A stretch of 41,450 nucleotides of DNA from CALXOJ01 sp034120015 (GTDB lineage: Bacteria > Spirochaetota > Spirochaetia > JAFGXN01). A program made the position numbers and the translations under genes. The stretch spans positions 1 to 41,450 of the forward strand of contig JAXEIF010000015.1 of assembly GCA_034120015.1 (NCBI GenBank). Reading direction: 5' to 3'. Of this stretch, positions 8,907-17,801 are shown piece after piece (within the stretch, counting starts at the first letter, position 1; every line of letters starts with the position of its first letter). The notes beneath the pieces were generated by a model, which was given only the letters and a program-made list of their open reading frames with translations, was not told the DNA's origin and ran no database searches.

Positions 8907-8935
8907 TTGCAAACAGAAGATATTGCTGTTAAAAT
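8907..8935 (+). promoter_or_regulatory. Promoter of the ankyrin gene
   Basis: TTGCAA (8907-8912), a 17-bp spacer and TAAAAT (8930-8935). The predicted +1 is near 8942, next to AGGAGG at 8943-8948. The same boxes recur at the MFS gene. Confidence 0.6.
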
Positions 8936-8961
8936 ACTATTCAGGAGGACTTGCGATAAGC

Positions 8962-9762
8962 ATGAAAAACCGTATTTATCTTTTTTTGATTCTTTTTCTC
9001 CTGCCGACGGCCGCGTTTTCTCTGACATACGGAGACGCTCTGATCCGGGCGGTCGAATCGAACGACCTTCCTGCCGTACGCACACTCCTCGAAAAAGGTG
9101 CCGATGTCAACTTTTTAACGGAGGACGGTAAGACCCCTTTAATTTGTGCCGTACTACGGGAAAATACGGAAATGGTTTATTTTCTTTTGGAACACGGTGC
9201 CGCTCCCGATTTTTGCGCGCCGGGCACGCTTTCTCCGGTTCGTGTGGCCCGATTGCGGAATTTAAAAGATATCGAAGCGCTGCTTTCCCGAAACGAATAT
9301 TCGCGGCAGGAAAAGCTGCCGGATATTAACTTAGCCGATATGATTCGGGAAAACCGTACAGCCGATTTTCTTTCCGCACTGGCAAAAAATCCGCAGCTGG
9401 CGAACCGTTCTTCCGCGGAAGGCGATACACCGCTGATGTATGCCGCCTACTGGGGTAAAACGGTTTACACCAAAGCGCTTTTGGAGTACGGAGCCGATCC
9501 GAATGCGAAAGACACCGACGGCTACACGCCGCTCCATCTGGCAGCCGCCAAAGGACACTTTCAAACGGTTAAAATTTTACTGCAAAAAAACGCAGCGGTT
9601 GACGAAACGACAAAAGACGGAATGACCCCTCTGATGCTGGCAGCAAAAGGCGGACACGATCAGACGGCCCGGCTGCTGATTGCCTGCGGAGCCGACTGGA
9701 GCAAACGATCCGGCGAAGATTTAACTTTTTTTGACTACGCCCTTACCGGTTTAATCCGGTAA
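8962..9762 (+). CDS. Exported ankyrin-repeat protein
   Basis: 266 aa. A signal peptide (MKNRIYLFLILFLLPTAAFS) is followed by ankyrin repeats through to the C-terminus. Clear repeats include AVRTLLEKGADVNFLTEDGKTPL, DTPLMYAAYWGKTVYTKALL, DGYTPLHLAAAKGHFQTVK and DGMTPLMLAAKGGHDQTARL; degenerate repeats lie between them (about six in total). The protein should act as a protein-binding scaffold in the periplasm or at the surface; the partner is unknown. AGGAGG at 8943-8948 is 13 nt from the ATG, longer than usual. No better start is visible, although an ATA codon sits 7 nt after the site. Its 3' end overlaps the converging NlpC/P60 gene by 12 nt. Confidence 0.88.
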   Translation: MKNRIYLFLILFLLPTAAFSLTYGDALIRAVESNDLPAVRTLLEKGADVNFLTEDGKTPLICAVLRENTEMVYFLLEHGAAPDFCAPGTLSPVRVARLRNLKDIEALLSRNEYSRQEKLPDINLADMIRENRTADFLSALAKNPQLANRSSAEGDTPLMYAAYWGKTVYTKALLEYGADPNAKDTDGYTPLHLAAAKGHFQTVKILLQKNAAVDETTKDGMTPLMLAAKGGHDQTARLLIACGADWSKRSGEDLTFFDYALTGLIR

Positions 9763-10377
9763 CGCATACCCCATGGCAAAATTCCGGCATAAATCTCCGG
9801 CGAGCTGTCTTCGGCTTTTGGGCGCCGATCCGGCGCGCATATAGGAATTACGAATCACACGTTCTCCGTCGACAACATCGGCATAAACTCCCGGTTGCAG
9901 AAGATTCATTTTTTCAATCATAATTCCTCTCCCGGTGTGGTAATGAATGTAAGAAATCTGTCCGTCATCTTCGACGGAAACCACGATACCGATATGGGTC
10001 AGATAATCGTTTTCCCGGCCGTCTCCGTTTTTATCGTACGTATTGTCCCAAAAAATCAGATCACCGGGAACGGGAACCCAGGCGTAATACAGCAGACCGT
10101 TTTCGTCCATCAGCCGGTAAATCCGTTTCACGCCGTCCCCTTTGTATCGGGCAACACGGCTCAATAAATCGATTCCGGCCGCCGAATAAATACCGTAAAT
10201 CAAACCGGAACAGTCGCTGTTAAACCTTCGCCCGTTCACAACCACCTCGGTCTTTCCGTTCAACGCATAAGCCGCTTCGATAATTTTGTCTATTTTTTCC
10301 CGATGCAGAGCTTCCTGAGCCGTCACGCAGGACGGAAACAGCAACAGCAACGACAGCATCCAACAAACCGGTCTCAT
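9751..10377 (-). CDS. Secreted NlpC/P60-like cysteine peptidase
   Basis: 208 aa. An N-terminal signal (MRPVCWMLSLLLLFPSCVTAQ) is either a type I signal cut after TA or a lipobox at FPSC. The catalytic Cys lies in FNSDCSGLIYGIYSAAGI and the His in YLTHIGIVVSV, with YIHYHTGRGI further on. Together these give the Cys-His layout of NlpC/P60 hydrolases that cut peptidoglycan stem peptides. PGDLIFWDNTYDKNGDG is also typical. The start at ATG 10377 is supported by AGGAG upstream and by the 4-nt ATGA overlap with the rlmE stop, so the two are translationally coupled. Confidence 0.85.
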   Translation of the reverse strand: MRPVCWMLSLLLLFPSCVTAQEALHREKIDKIIEAAYALNGKTEVVVNGRRFNSDCSGLIYGIYSAAGIDLLSRVARYKGDGVKRIYRLMDENGLLYYAWVPVPGDLIFWDNTYDKNGDGRENDYLTHIGIVVSVEDDGQISYIHYHTGRGIMIEKMNLLQPGVYADVVDGERVIRNSYMRAGSAPKSRRQLAGDLCRNFAMGYALPD

Positions 10378-10967
10378 CTTTTCTCCTTTCCGATAAAATA
10401 GGTTTCGAACGAAATTTTGCGGCACGCTTCCGGCTTGAAACTTTTTACCGAAGCAAACATTGTTTTCATCCGTTCGAACAGTTCTTTTTCGTCTCCGCCC
10501 TGAAAGATTTTGACAACCAGGCTGCCGCCCTGTTTCAGAATCGATTCGCTTAAGGTGATGACCTGTTCGACCAGTTCATACGAAGCGCCGGCATCGACAG
10601 TGCGGTTGCCGGTGGTCGCCGGAGCGGCGTCGCTGATCACCGCGTCGTAAGGCCCCAACGCCGTCAGCTTTTCGATATTGTCGGGATCAAAAGCATCACC
10701 GAAAAATCCGGTAAAAGCGGCCGCCGGCGAATCGATATGAAATTCTTTTAAATCAATACCGACCACACGACCCGCCGTTCCCAGGCGGCGGCAGGCGTAA
10801 AGACTCCAGCTGCCCGGAGCCGCACCGATATCGGCAACCGTCATTCCCGGCCGTAAAATCTTAAACTTCCCGTCGATTTCTTTCAGTTTATAAACACTGC
10901 GGGCCGGATACCCTTCTTTTTTTGCTTTTAAAGTATAAAAATCAGCCTGGCTTCTGTCGTTTTTCAT
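10374..10967 (-). CDS. rlmE: 23S rRNA 2'-O-ribose methyltransferase RlmE (FtsJ/RrmJ family)
   Basis: A SAM-dependent enzyme that methylates the ribose of U2552 (E. coli numbering) in 23S rRNA, a late large-subunit assembly step. 197 aa, close to the family norm. Seen: ARSVYKLKEID with the first catalytic Lys, the SAM motif VADIGAAPGSWS, the acidic SAM contact VVGIDLK, AVISDAAPATTGN with the catalytic Asp, LVVKIFQGGDE with the second Lys, and KISFETYFIG with the Glu of the K-D-K-E tetrad. No good Shine-Dalgarno is present. A weak -10 (TAATAT, 10977-10982) predicts +1 three nt before the ATG. It is coupled to the NlpC/P60 gene. Confidence 0.95.
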   Translation of the reverse strand: MKNDRSQADFYTLKAKKEGYPARSVYKLKEIDGKFKILRPGMTVADIGAAPGSWSLYACRRLGTAGRVVGIDLKEFHIDSPAAAFTGFFGDAFDPDNIEKLTALGPYDAVISDAAPATTGNRTVDAGASYELVEQVITLSESILKQGGSLVVKIFQGGDEKELFERMKTMFASVKSFKPEACRKISFETYFIGKEKR

Positions 10968-11174
10968 CTCTTTTCTATATTACGGCAAATTTTTTAAAAA
11001 GAAAAGAGATTTACGACGATTCGTCCGAAAATCTTTCACCCGAGCCGTCTTCACAAACAGTAACATCCGGATGCATATTTTTTCCGAACGACACTATTTG
11101 CTGTTTATTTCGTTAGAAATCGGCAAATATATTTTCTTATAAGTCAAATTTTAATATTTTTTCGTTTAAAATAA

Positions 11175-11203
11175 TTGACACTTCCTTTCTGATGAAGTAA
11201 TTT
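11175..11203 (+). promoter_or_regulatory. ilvB promoter
   Basis: TTGACA (11175-11180), a 17-bp spacer and TAATTT (11198-11203). The predicted +1 at 11210 abuts the AAGGAG ribosome binding site (11211-11216). The leader is about 13 nt, so no leader-peptide attenuator or T-box fits. The rest of the 10968-11174 spacer is AT-rich with nothing recognised. Confidence 0.75.
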
Positions 11204-11222
11204 AAAGAAAAAGGAGATAAAA

Positions 11223-12932
11223 ATGAATCCGACAAAACGAACAGGCGCCCATCTTCTTACGGAAGTTCTTCATAATGAAGGCGTCGAATACATTTTCGGA
11301 TATCCGGGCGGATCAATCATCCCTATTTTCGATGTTCTGCCCGAATCACCTATAAAGTTCATTCTGACGCGCCACGAACAGGGAGCCACCCACATGGCCG
11401 ACGGCTACGCCCGTGCCACCGGCAAACCCGGAGTCGTTCTTGTCACCTCGGGACCGGGTGCGACCAATACGATTACCGGCATCATGACCGCACACATGGA
11501 TTCGGTTCCGCTGGTTATTCTGACGGGACAGGCACCGACAAAATCCCTCGGTCTGGACTCGTTTCAGGAAGCCGACATGCTCGGAATCAGTTATCCGATT
11601 GTCAAACACTCCTATCTGATTACCGATCCGAAAGACATTCCGCGCATTGTCAAAGAAGCACTCTTTATCGCCAACTCGGGACGACCGGGTCCGGTGCTGA
11701 TCGATATTCCGAAAGATATTTCTTCCGCCGTGCTGAATGATGATCAGTTTACCCTGACATCCGAACCGTTCCGCCTGCCCGGTTACAAAACTTCCGATAC
11801 CGCCGATGCGGATCTTTGCCGCCAGGCAGCCGAAATGATAACCGCCGCATCCCGCCCGGTTTTCATCGCCGGACACGGAGCCGTTCTTTCTGGTGCGGAA
11901 AAGGTTTTACGTGAAATTGCCGAAAAACAGAATATTCCGGTCGTCAGCACGCTGCTCGGGAAAGGTGCCTTTTCCGAAAACCACCCGTTGAGTCTCGGTA
12001 TGGCCGGCATGCACGGAACCGCCTACGCCAATAAAGCACTGACCGAAGCGGATCTGGTTGTTTCCGTCGGTTCGCGATGGGACGACCGTATTGCCGGCGA
12101 TCCGAAATCGTTTTGTAAAAATGCACGTAAAATCCACATCGATCTGGATCCGAGCGAAATCGGAAAAATCATTCCCGTCGATATCGGCATTTGCGCCGAT
12201 GCGCGGGAAGCTCTCTCTCTGATTTCCGCCTGTCTCGAACCGAAAAAAAACGAAACCTGGAGCCGCCGGATTCAGACACTGAAAAAGAATTTTCCTTTGC
12301 GCTACAAGAAAACGGGAAAATTGCGCGCCCAGCACCTGATCGACGAGATTTACCGACTCACTAACGGCGAAGCGGTTGTGGCCACCGACGTCGGGCAAAA
12401 CCAAATGTGGGCGGCCCAATATTACAAAATATCGGAACGCTTTCAGTGGATTTCTTCGGGAGGAGCCGGCACGATGGGCTTCGGACTGCCCTCTTCGATC
12501 GGTGCCCAAATCGCCCGCCCCGACAAAACGGTCATTGCCGTCCTCGGCGACGGCGGCTTTCAGATGACACAGTCGGAACTGGCAACCGCCGCCGTCAACC
12601 GCCTTCCGATCAAAATTCTGCTGCTCAACAACAACTACCTCGGAATGGTCCGACAGTGGCAGGATCTGTTTTACGAAAACCGCCTCTCCGGCGTCTGGCT
12701 CGAAGGTAACCCCGATTTCGTCCGTCTGGCCCAGAGCTACGGCATCAAAGCGTTCCGCATCAAACGCAGTGCCGATGTCCGCCGCACGCTCAAAGCCGCC
12801 CTCGCTTACAACGACGGCCCCTGTCTGATCGATGCGGAAATTGCCAAAGACGACAACGTCTTCCCGATGGTCCCCGCCGGAAAACCTTTGGAAGATATGA
12901 TTCTCGATGCGGCCGGAGGAAAAACGAAATGA
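11223..12932 (+). CDS. ilvB: Acetolactate synthase, large (catalytic) subunit
   Basis: A thiamine-diphosphate enzyme that condenses two pyruvates to acetolactate, or pyruvate with 2-oxobutyrate, at the head of Val/Leu/Ile synthesis. 569 aa. Seen: EYIFGYPGGSIIPIFDVL, the catalytic-Glu block TRHEQGATHMADGYARATGK (about residues 49-68), the central FAD/domain-beta region, and the ThDP/Mg motif GDGGFQMTQSELATA ... LLNNNYLGMVRQWQDLF (about 440-480). The start ATG has AAGGAG seven nt upstream. It overlaps ilvN by 4 nt (ATGA). The presence of a regulatory subunit identifies it as the anabolic enzyme. Confidence 0.97.
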   Translation: MNPTKRTGAHLLTEVLHNEGVEYIFGYPGGSIIPIFDVLPESPIKFILTRHEQGATHMADGYARATGKPGVVLVTSGPGATNTITGIMTAHMDSVPLVILTGQAPTKSLGLDSFQEADMLGISYPIVKHSYLITDPKDIPRIVKEALFIANSGRPGPVLIDIPKDISSAVLNDDQFTLTSEPFRLPGYKTSDTADADLCRQAAEMITAASRPVFIAGHGAVLSGAEKVLREIAEKQNIPVVSTLLGKGAFSENHPLSLGMAGMHGTAYANKALTEADLVVSVGSRWDDRIAGDPKSFCKNARKIHIDLDPSEIGKIIPVDIGICADAREALSLISACLEPKKNETWSRRIQTLKKNFPLRYKKTGKLRAQHLIDEIYRLTNGEAVVATDVGQNQMWAAQYYKISERFQWISSGGAGTMGFGLPSSIGAQIARPDKTVIAVLGDGGFQMTQSELATAAVNRLPIKILLLNNNYLGMVRQWQDLFYENRLSGVWLEGNPDFVRLAQSYGIKAFRIKRSADVRRTLKAALAYNDGPCLIDAEIAKDDNVFPMVPAGKPLEDMILDAAGGKTK

Positions 12933-13423
12933 ACAAAAAACAGCATAATATCAGTCTTTACGTCAACAACAAACCGGGCGTACTGATCCGCATTGCGCTG
13001 GTCTTTGCCCGACGCGGCTACAATATCGACAGCCTCGTCGTCTCCGGTTCCAACGATCCCGATTTTTCACGCATGACCATCACCGCGACCGGCGACCCCG
13101 ACACACTCAACCTGATGCTCAAACAGCTGAACCGGCTGGTCGATGTCGTCTACGCCAAAGACTTAACCGATTTGCCGGTGCTCAAAAAGGAGCTGGCTCT
13201 TTTCAAAGTCAGAACCACGGACGAAACAAGAACCGAAATTCTGCAGCTGATCCATGCATTCGGCGTTAACCCGATGGATATTTCGCCCGACTGTGTCGTT
13301 TTTTCAATCGACGCCTCCGGAGAAAAAATCGACGGTATCCGTCAGGTGCTGACTCCCTACGGACTGATCGAAGTGATCCGCTCGGGAAAAATCATCATGT
13401 CGCGCGGCGCGGAACGAACCTGA
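12929..13423 (+). CDS. ilvN: Acetolactate synthase, small (regulatory) subunit
   Basis: 164 aa. An N-terminal ACT domain (HNISLYVNNKPGVLIRIALVFARRGYNIDSLVVSGSNDP...) binds the feedback amino acid, and a C-terminal domain (KVRTTDETRTEILQLIHAFG...) completes the IlvH-type subunit. It activates and confers valine sensitivity on the catalytic subunit. It starts inside the last codons of ilvB (ATGA overlap), so stoichiometry is probably set by translational coupling. Confidence 0.96.
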   Translation: MNKKQHNISLYVNNKPGVLIRIALVFARRGYNIDSLVVSGSNDPDFSRMTITATGDPDTLNLMLKQLNRLVDVVYAKDLTDLPVLKKELALFKVRTTDETRTEILQLIHAFGVNPMDISPDCVVFSIDASGEKIDGIRQVLTPYGLIEVIRSGKIIMSRGAERT

Positions 13424-13447
13424 TTTCGGCACGGACGCAAGGAGGAA

Positions 13448-14413
13448 ATGATGAAAATTACGGTTTTGGACGGATATACACTCAATCCGGGAGACCTCTC
13501 CTGGAGCGGACTGGAAGCTCTCGGGACGGTCACCGTTTATGAAAAAACAGCCCCCGAAGAGATTCTGTCCCGTGCCGCCGATGCGGAAATCGTTCTGACG
13601 AACAAGACGGTTCTGACCAAAGACATCATCGAAGCGCTGCCGAAACTGCGCTACATCGGGATTCTGGCAACCGGTTACAATACGGTCGATATTGCTGCGG
13701 CGGCACAGCGGGGCATCCCGGTCTGCAATATTCCAGCTTACAGCACCGACAGTGTTGCCCAGCTGGTTTTTGCTTTTATTCTGGAAATGACGATGAATGT
13801 TGCCGCCCACGACGCCGACGTCAAAGCCGGCGGCTGGAGCCGCTGCGCCCATTTTTGTTACCACGTTGCCGCTATCGGAGAATTGAAGGGGAAAACGCTC
13901 GGCATCATCGGTTTCGGCAGCATCGGACAGCGGACAGCCGAACTGGGAGCCGCTTTCGGCATGACCGTTCTTTACAGCAACCGCTCCGAAAAACGGTCGG
14001 ATTCGCCTTATCTGAAAGACGCCGTTCAGGTTTCCGTCGACGAACTGCTGCAGAAATCCGATTTTATCAGTCTCAATGTTCCTCAGACAGAAGCAACGGC
14101 CTCGATGGTCAATGCGGAATTCCTGGCCAAAATCAAACCGGGCGCCCGCCTGATCAACACCGGCCGCGGCGGCCTGGTCGACGAGAAAGCGGTCGCCGAC
14201 GCTCTGAACAGCGGCCGTCTTGCCGGGTACGCCGCCGATGTGCTTTCCTGCGAACCTCCGGCCGCCGGCAACCCGCTTTTAAGTGCTCCGAATACGCTGA
14301 TTACGCCGCACATCGCCTGGCAGTCCACCGAGGCGCGCGGACGGTTGATGGAGATTGCCGTTGCCAACGTGAAAGCTTTTCTGAACGACGCTCCGCAGAA
14401 CCGGGTCAACTGA
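13448..14413 (+). CDS. D-2-hydroxyacid dehydrogenase, probably glycerate dehydrogenase/hydroxypyruvate reductase
   Basis: 321 aa. Seen: MKITVLDGYTLNPGDLSW at the N-terminus, characteristic of the glycerate-dehydrogenase branch; KLRYIGILATGYNTVD; the Rossmann motif IIGFGSIGQRTAELGAAFGM; INTGRGGLVDEKAV with the substrate Arg; a catalytic Glu in DVLSCEPP; and the catalytic His in ITPHIAWQS. It probably interconverts hydroxypyruvate and D-glycerate with NAD(P)H, but substrates vary in this family. GGAGG precedes ATG 13448 (a second ATG follows at 13451). It lies 24 nt after ilvN in the same direction, so it may share the ilv transcript without a shared pathway. Its 3' end nearly meets aroDE. Confidence 0.85.
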   Translation: MMKITVLDGYTLNPGDLSWSGLEALGTVTVYEKTAPEEILSRAADAEIVLTNKTVLTKDIIEALPKLRYIGILATGYNTVDIAAAAQRGIPVCNIPAYSTDSVAQLVFAFILEMTMNVAAHDADVKAGGWSRCAHFCYHVAAIGELKGKTLGIIGFGSIGQRTAELGAAFGMTVLYSNRSEKRSDSPYLKDAVQVSVDELLQKSDFISLNVPQTEATASMVNAEFLAKIKPGARLINTGRGGLVDEKAVADALNSGRLAGYAADVLSCEPPAAGNPLLSAPNTLITPHIAWQSTEARGRLMEIAVANVKAFLNDAPQNRVN

Positions 14414-14439
14414 AAACCGCGGAAATACGGAGACAACCG

Positions 14440-15861
14440 TCAGACAACCGGCTCTTCCGGATAAAACAATTCGAACTGAAGCTGCGCCTGCGCTTCCAGC
14501 ATACCGATACCGTAAAGACAGCGGCAGCCGGCCGCGGCCGCCCGTTTCAAAAAAGGCGTTTCCCGCGGTTTATAAACAATATCGCAAACGACTTCGTCAC
14601 CGCGGTAGCGGTAAGCGGCGGCCGGATCGACCGCTTCGAAGTCCAGCATCCCCGCTGCGGAAGCCTGCACCAGAATATCGGCATCTTCAATCCCGGCGGC
14701 CGCCTCCAAATTGCCGAAACCGCACCCGAACCGTTCGGCCAGCCGCTGCGCCTTTTCCGGCGTCCGGTTGAGAACCGTCACTTCCGCACCGCGTGTTGCC
14801 AGTGCACAGACACAGGCCGCCGCCGCTCCGCCGGCACCGAAAACCAGGCATTTTTTGCCTTTCACGGACGGAACCGCTTCCGAAAGCAGTTTCAGGAATC
14901 CGCCGATGTCGGTGTTGTGGGCTTCGGTTTTTCCGTTGCGGAATAAAACAGTATTGGCCGCCCCGCAGCTGCGCACATCAAACGACGCCGCATCGGCAGC
15001 CGCCGCGGCCGCCTCTTTAAACGGCACCGTTACCGCCGCCCCCCGAATCCCGAGTCGGTTTGCCGAAACCATAAAATCATCATACGATGTCGCCTGAAAC
15101 GGCAGAAAAACCGCGTCGAGTCCCCGTTTCTTCAGATAAGCGTTGTGAATTTCCGGCGAGCGCGATTGGGTCAGCGGATTTCCCGTCACGGCGTAAAGAG
15201 CCGTTTCACGGTTGATTTCCCGGTAACGGTAAATTTCGACCGCTTCTCGCGGGGAAATCTGCCCCGGTGCCGCCGGTGCGCCGTCGGGACTGCAGTAAGT
15301 GATCATCGAACCGCTGAATTCGGTCAGAATCCGCGACGGAAAACCGAACGGTCCCATCGCCAGCACAATTTTCGGAAAAGTCAGCGCCCGGCTTTTTTCG
15401 AAAAAACCGGCCAGCTCCGCCGCCGAGACAACCGTGACGGCTGCTTTCGGAATTTCACCGCGGCTGTTGACCCGTATCAGGAAATCGGAAAACCCGGCCG
15501 GACAGCCGGTAAAATCGTGAAAAGAACGGATAATGCGAATTCCCGCTTTCGAAAGCTCCTCCGCCTCGGGAAATTCGTAATCCTTTTCGAAATCAAAAAA
15601 CGAAAAACCGCTTCCGATCTGTGAACGGAAGAATGCGGTCCGGGTCTCTTCGCTATCCGTCCAGTGCCCGCCGTCTTCCGGCTTGCGGCAGGTCAGAATG
15701 ACGGGCACCCCGGTCTCTGCCGGAAACGATGCCGCCAAAGCCCGCTCCCCGGGCAGCAGAAAATCGGCTCTCAGTTCGGCTCCGTCGGCAAAGCGGCTGT
15801 TTTCTTCCCACAGACGGCGGTTTTCCGCCATCGTTTTCCCGGTCAGCGTCAGAAAAATCAC
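14440..15861 (-). CDS. aroDE: Fused 3-dehydroquinate dehydratase (type I) / shikimate dehydrogenase
   Basis: One 473-aa chain for steps 3 and 4 of the shikimate pathway. Residues about 1-215 form the type I AroD: Glu29 in ELRADFL, the catalytic His115 in IIRSFHDF and the Schiff-base Lys139 in GEIPKAAVTV. Residues about 222-473 form AroE: the shikimate-binding AVTGNPLTQSRSPEIHNAYL, the catalytic Lys282 in AAVTVPFKEA, NTDIGGFLKLL with the catalytic Asp, the NADP loop VFGAGGAAAA and NRT for NADP. The start GTG 15861 has GGGAGGG about 4-10 nt upstream; further upstream in-frame codons overlap the preceding gene and do not resemble AroD. Such fusions are known from plants and Chlamydiae. It is the last gene of the icd unit. 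Confidence 0.93.
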   Translation of the reverse strand: MIFLTLTGKTMAENRRLWEENSRFADGAELRADFLLPGERALAASFPAETGVPVILTCRKPEDGGHWTDSEETRTAFFRSQIGSGFSFFDFEKDYEFPEAEELSKAGIRIIRSFHDFTGCPAGFSDFLIRVNSRGEIPKAAVTVVSAAELAGFFEKSRALTFPKIVLAMGPFGFPSRILTEFSGSMITYCSPDGAPAAPGQISPREAVEIYRYREINRETALYAVTGNPLTQSRSPEIHNAYLKKRGLDAVFLPFQATSYDDFMVSANRLGIRGAAVTVPFKEAAAAAADAASFDVRSCGAANTVLFRNGKTEAHNTDIGGFLKLLSEAVPSVKGKKCLVFGAGGAAAACVCALATRGAEVTVLNRTPEKAQRLAERFGCGFGNLEAAAGIEDADILVQASAAGMLDFEAVDPAAAYRYRGDEVVCDIVYKPRETPFLKRAAAAGCRCLYGIGMLEAQAQLQFELFYPEEPVV

Positions 15862-15880
15862 AGTGCCCTCCCCCGGCCGT

Positions 15881-16561
15881 TTACAGATCCGACCGGTAAA
15901 GATACATCTCCGAGACTTTTCCCTGCTCGATGACAAAGCGCATCGAAACGGGAAATTCCCGGTGAAAGATTTCGTAAACAATCATTTTTTCGTCGCGCAG
16001 AAGCGGCTTGCCCAGTTTGGCGGTCAGATCGGCCTCTTTCATACCGATTTTTACCCCCTCGAACGTCCCCGTAAAGTAGGAGCCGAATCCGATTTGCCAG
16101 ACGCGGTCCCGAAACCAGAAAAGGTAAACGCCCGCTTCGTGAACGGAAACCACATCGTCCAGCGACGGTTCCGTCCCGCGCAGAACATTGAGCGAAACGG
16201 GAATTCCGAATGCGGTAAAGGCCTTTTGCGGATCGCTGCCGATATACGGAATCAGCTGTTTGCCCTCAACCGCGGACAGCGGCAGTTCCGCCTGTTCCGC
16301 CGCGGCCGTTTCCGGTGCGCCGGTTTCCGCGGGCGCTTCGCCGGCAGCTGCCTTTTCGGAATTCTCCGCAGCTGCTTTGCCGGCGGCTGCCTTCTGCGGT
16401 GAAGCTGTTTTTCCGGCGGCCGTTCCGGCAGATCCGACCGTTCCGGCTGCCGCTTCCCGCTGCGGTTTGGCGGCGGCCGGCGCGGAAGCCGTTTTTCCCG
16501 CTGCCTCTCCGAACGCCGCCGCAGCCGTCAGCAGAAGAAGAACCGTCAGCGCGTTCTTCAT
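15881..16561 (-). CDS. Exported Ala-rich protein of unknown function
   Basis: 226 aa. A signal peptide (MKNALTVLLLLTAAAAFGEA) is followed by a low-complexity linker rich in Ala, Lys, Glu, Gly and Pro to about residue 95, then a compact C-terminal domain (LIPYIGSDPQKAFTAFGIPVS ... FEGVKIGMKEADLTAKLGKPL ... SEMYLYRSDL). The C-terminal part has two similar Gly-x-Pro segments with 'KxFxAFGxP' and 'xLxAKLGKP' character, resembling small periplasmic repeat domains. No family is assigned. Its ATG overlaps the icd stop by 4 nt and aroDE follows 19 nt after its stop. The position between two central enzymes is not explained by function. Confidence 0.75.
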   Translation of the reverse strand: MKNALTVLLLLTAAAAFGEAAGKTASAPAAAKPQREAAAGTVGSAGTAAGKTASPQKAAAGKAAAENSEKAAAGEAPAETGAPETAAAEQAELPLSAVEGKQLIPYIGSDPQKAFTAFGIPVSLNVLRGTEPSLDDVVSVHEAGVYLFWFRDRVWQIGFGSYFTGTFEGVKIGMKEADLTAKLGKPLLRDEKMIVYEIFHREFPVSMRFVIEQGKVSEMYLYRSDL

Positions 16562-17775
16562 TTCATTCCTTCGATAATGCAGGTAGCGAATTCCGAAGTC
16601 GAAACGGTTTCGGCGCCTTCCATCATGCGGGCAAAGTCGTAAGTGACCCGTTTGCCGGCGATGGCCGCTTCGATTCCTTTGTCGATTAAGGCACCCGCTT
16701 CGGTCCAGCCGAGGTAATCGAACATCATTTTGCCGGAAAGAATCAGCGAACACGGGTTGACCTTGTCCTGCCCCGCGTATTTCGGCGCCGTCCCGTGAGT
16801 GGCCTCGAACACCGCGGTGCCGGTCATGTAGTTGATATTGGCCCCCGGTGCGATTCCGATACCGCCGACCTGCGCCGCCAGTGCATCGGAAATATAGTCG
16901 CCGTTCAGGTTCATCGTGGCGATGACATCGTATTCGGCCGGCCGCGTCAGAATCTGCTGCAAAAAGGCATCGGCAATCACGTCTTTAATAATGATGTCTT
17001 CGCCGGTTTTCGGATTCTTGAAGACCCGCCACGGACCGCCGTCCAGCGGCTGTGCGCCGAAGAAGGTTTCGGCCGTCTTATAACCGATATCGCGGAAAGC
17101 TCCTTCCGTAAACTTCATGATATTGCCTTTGTGAACCAGCGTCACGCTTTTGCGGTTGTGGGCGATCGCATATTCGATTGCCGCTTTCACCAGCCGCTCC
17201 GTTCCCGACTGACTGATCGGCTTAATCCCGATTCCCGAATCCGATTTCACCTTCCAGCCGAAAATACTTTCGAGAGCGGCAATCAGCTCGGCTGTTTTCG
17301 CTTCGCCCTGCTTCGTCTCGAACCCGGCATACACATCTTCCGTATTTTCGCGGAAAATGACCATATCCACCAGCTCCGGCTGCTTCACCGGCGTATCCAG
17401 ACCCTCATAATAACGGACCGGCCGCAGACACACATATAAATCGAGCAGCTGCCGCAGTGCCACATTCAGCGAACGGATACCGCCGCCCACCGGCGTCGTC
17501 AAAGGGCCTTTAATCCCGACCAGGTATTCCTGAATCGCCTTTTCGGTCTCTTTCGGCAGCCATTCGCCGGTGCGGGCAAACGCCTTTTCCCCCGCCAGAA
17601 CCTCCAGCCATTCAACCTTCCGTTCGCCGCCGTACGCTTTCTCCACCGCCGCATCGAACACGCGCTGCGCCGCCTTCCAAATATCGGGACCGATACCGTC
17701 CCCTTCGATAAACGGAATCACCGGACAATTCGGCACTTTCAGCCCTTTGTCGGTCATCACGATTTTCTCGCCCAT
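16558..17775 (-). CDS. icd: NADP-dependent isocitrate dehydrogenase
   Basis: 405 aa. Oxidative decarboxylation of isocitrate to 2-oxoglutarate with NADPH formation, supplying glutamate carbon. Seen: FIEGDGIGPDIWKAA; the substrate loop GGGIRSLNVALRQLLDLYVCLRPVRYY with the phosphorylatable-type Ser; MVIFRENTEDVYAG; the Lys/Tyr region VTLVHKGNIMKFTEGAF; and EATHGTAPKYAGQDKVNP, whose Lys-Tyr pair fits NADP use. The start ATG has GGAGGG four nt upstream. First gene of the icd - Ala-rich protein - aroDE unit. Confidence 0.95.
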   Translation of the reverse strand: MGEKIVMTDKGLKVPNCPVIPFIEGDGIGPDIWKAAQRVFDAAVEKAYGGERKVEWLEVLAGEKAFARTGEWLPKETEKAIQEYLVGIKGPLTTPVGGGIRSLNVALRQLLDLYVCLRPVRYYEGLDTPVKQPELVDMVIFRENTEDVYAGFETKQGEAKTAELIAALESIFGWKVKSDSGIGIKPISQSGTERLVKAAIEYAIAHNRKSVTLVHKGNIMKFTEGAFRDIGYKTAETFFGAQPLDGGPWRVFKNPKTGEDIIIKDVIADAFLQQILTRPAEYDVIATMNLNGDYISDALAAQVGGIGIAPGANINYMTGTAVFEATHGTAPKYAGQDKVNPCSLILSGKMMFDYLGWTEAGALIDKGIEAAIAGKRVTYDFARMMEGAETVSTSEFATCIIEGMK

Positions 17776-17801
17776 AAAACCCTCCGAAATTCAGATGCCT
17801 C

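Noticed and set aside
10985..11222. Leader-peptide attenuator or T-box before ilvB
   Set aside because: The TTGACA/TAATTT promoter lies immediately before the ribosome binding site, and no hairpin plus T run follows it.
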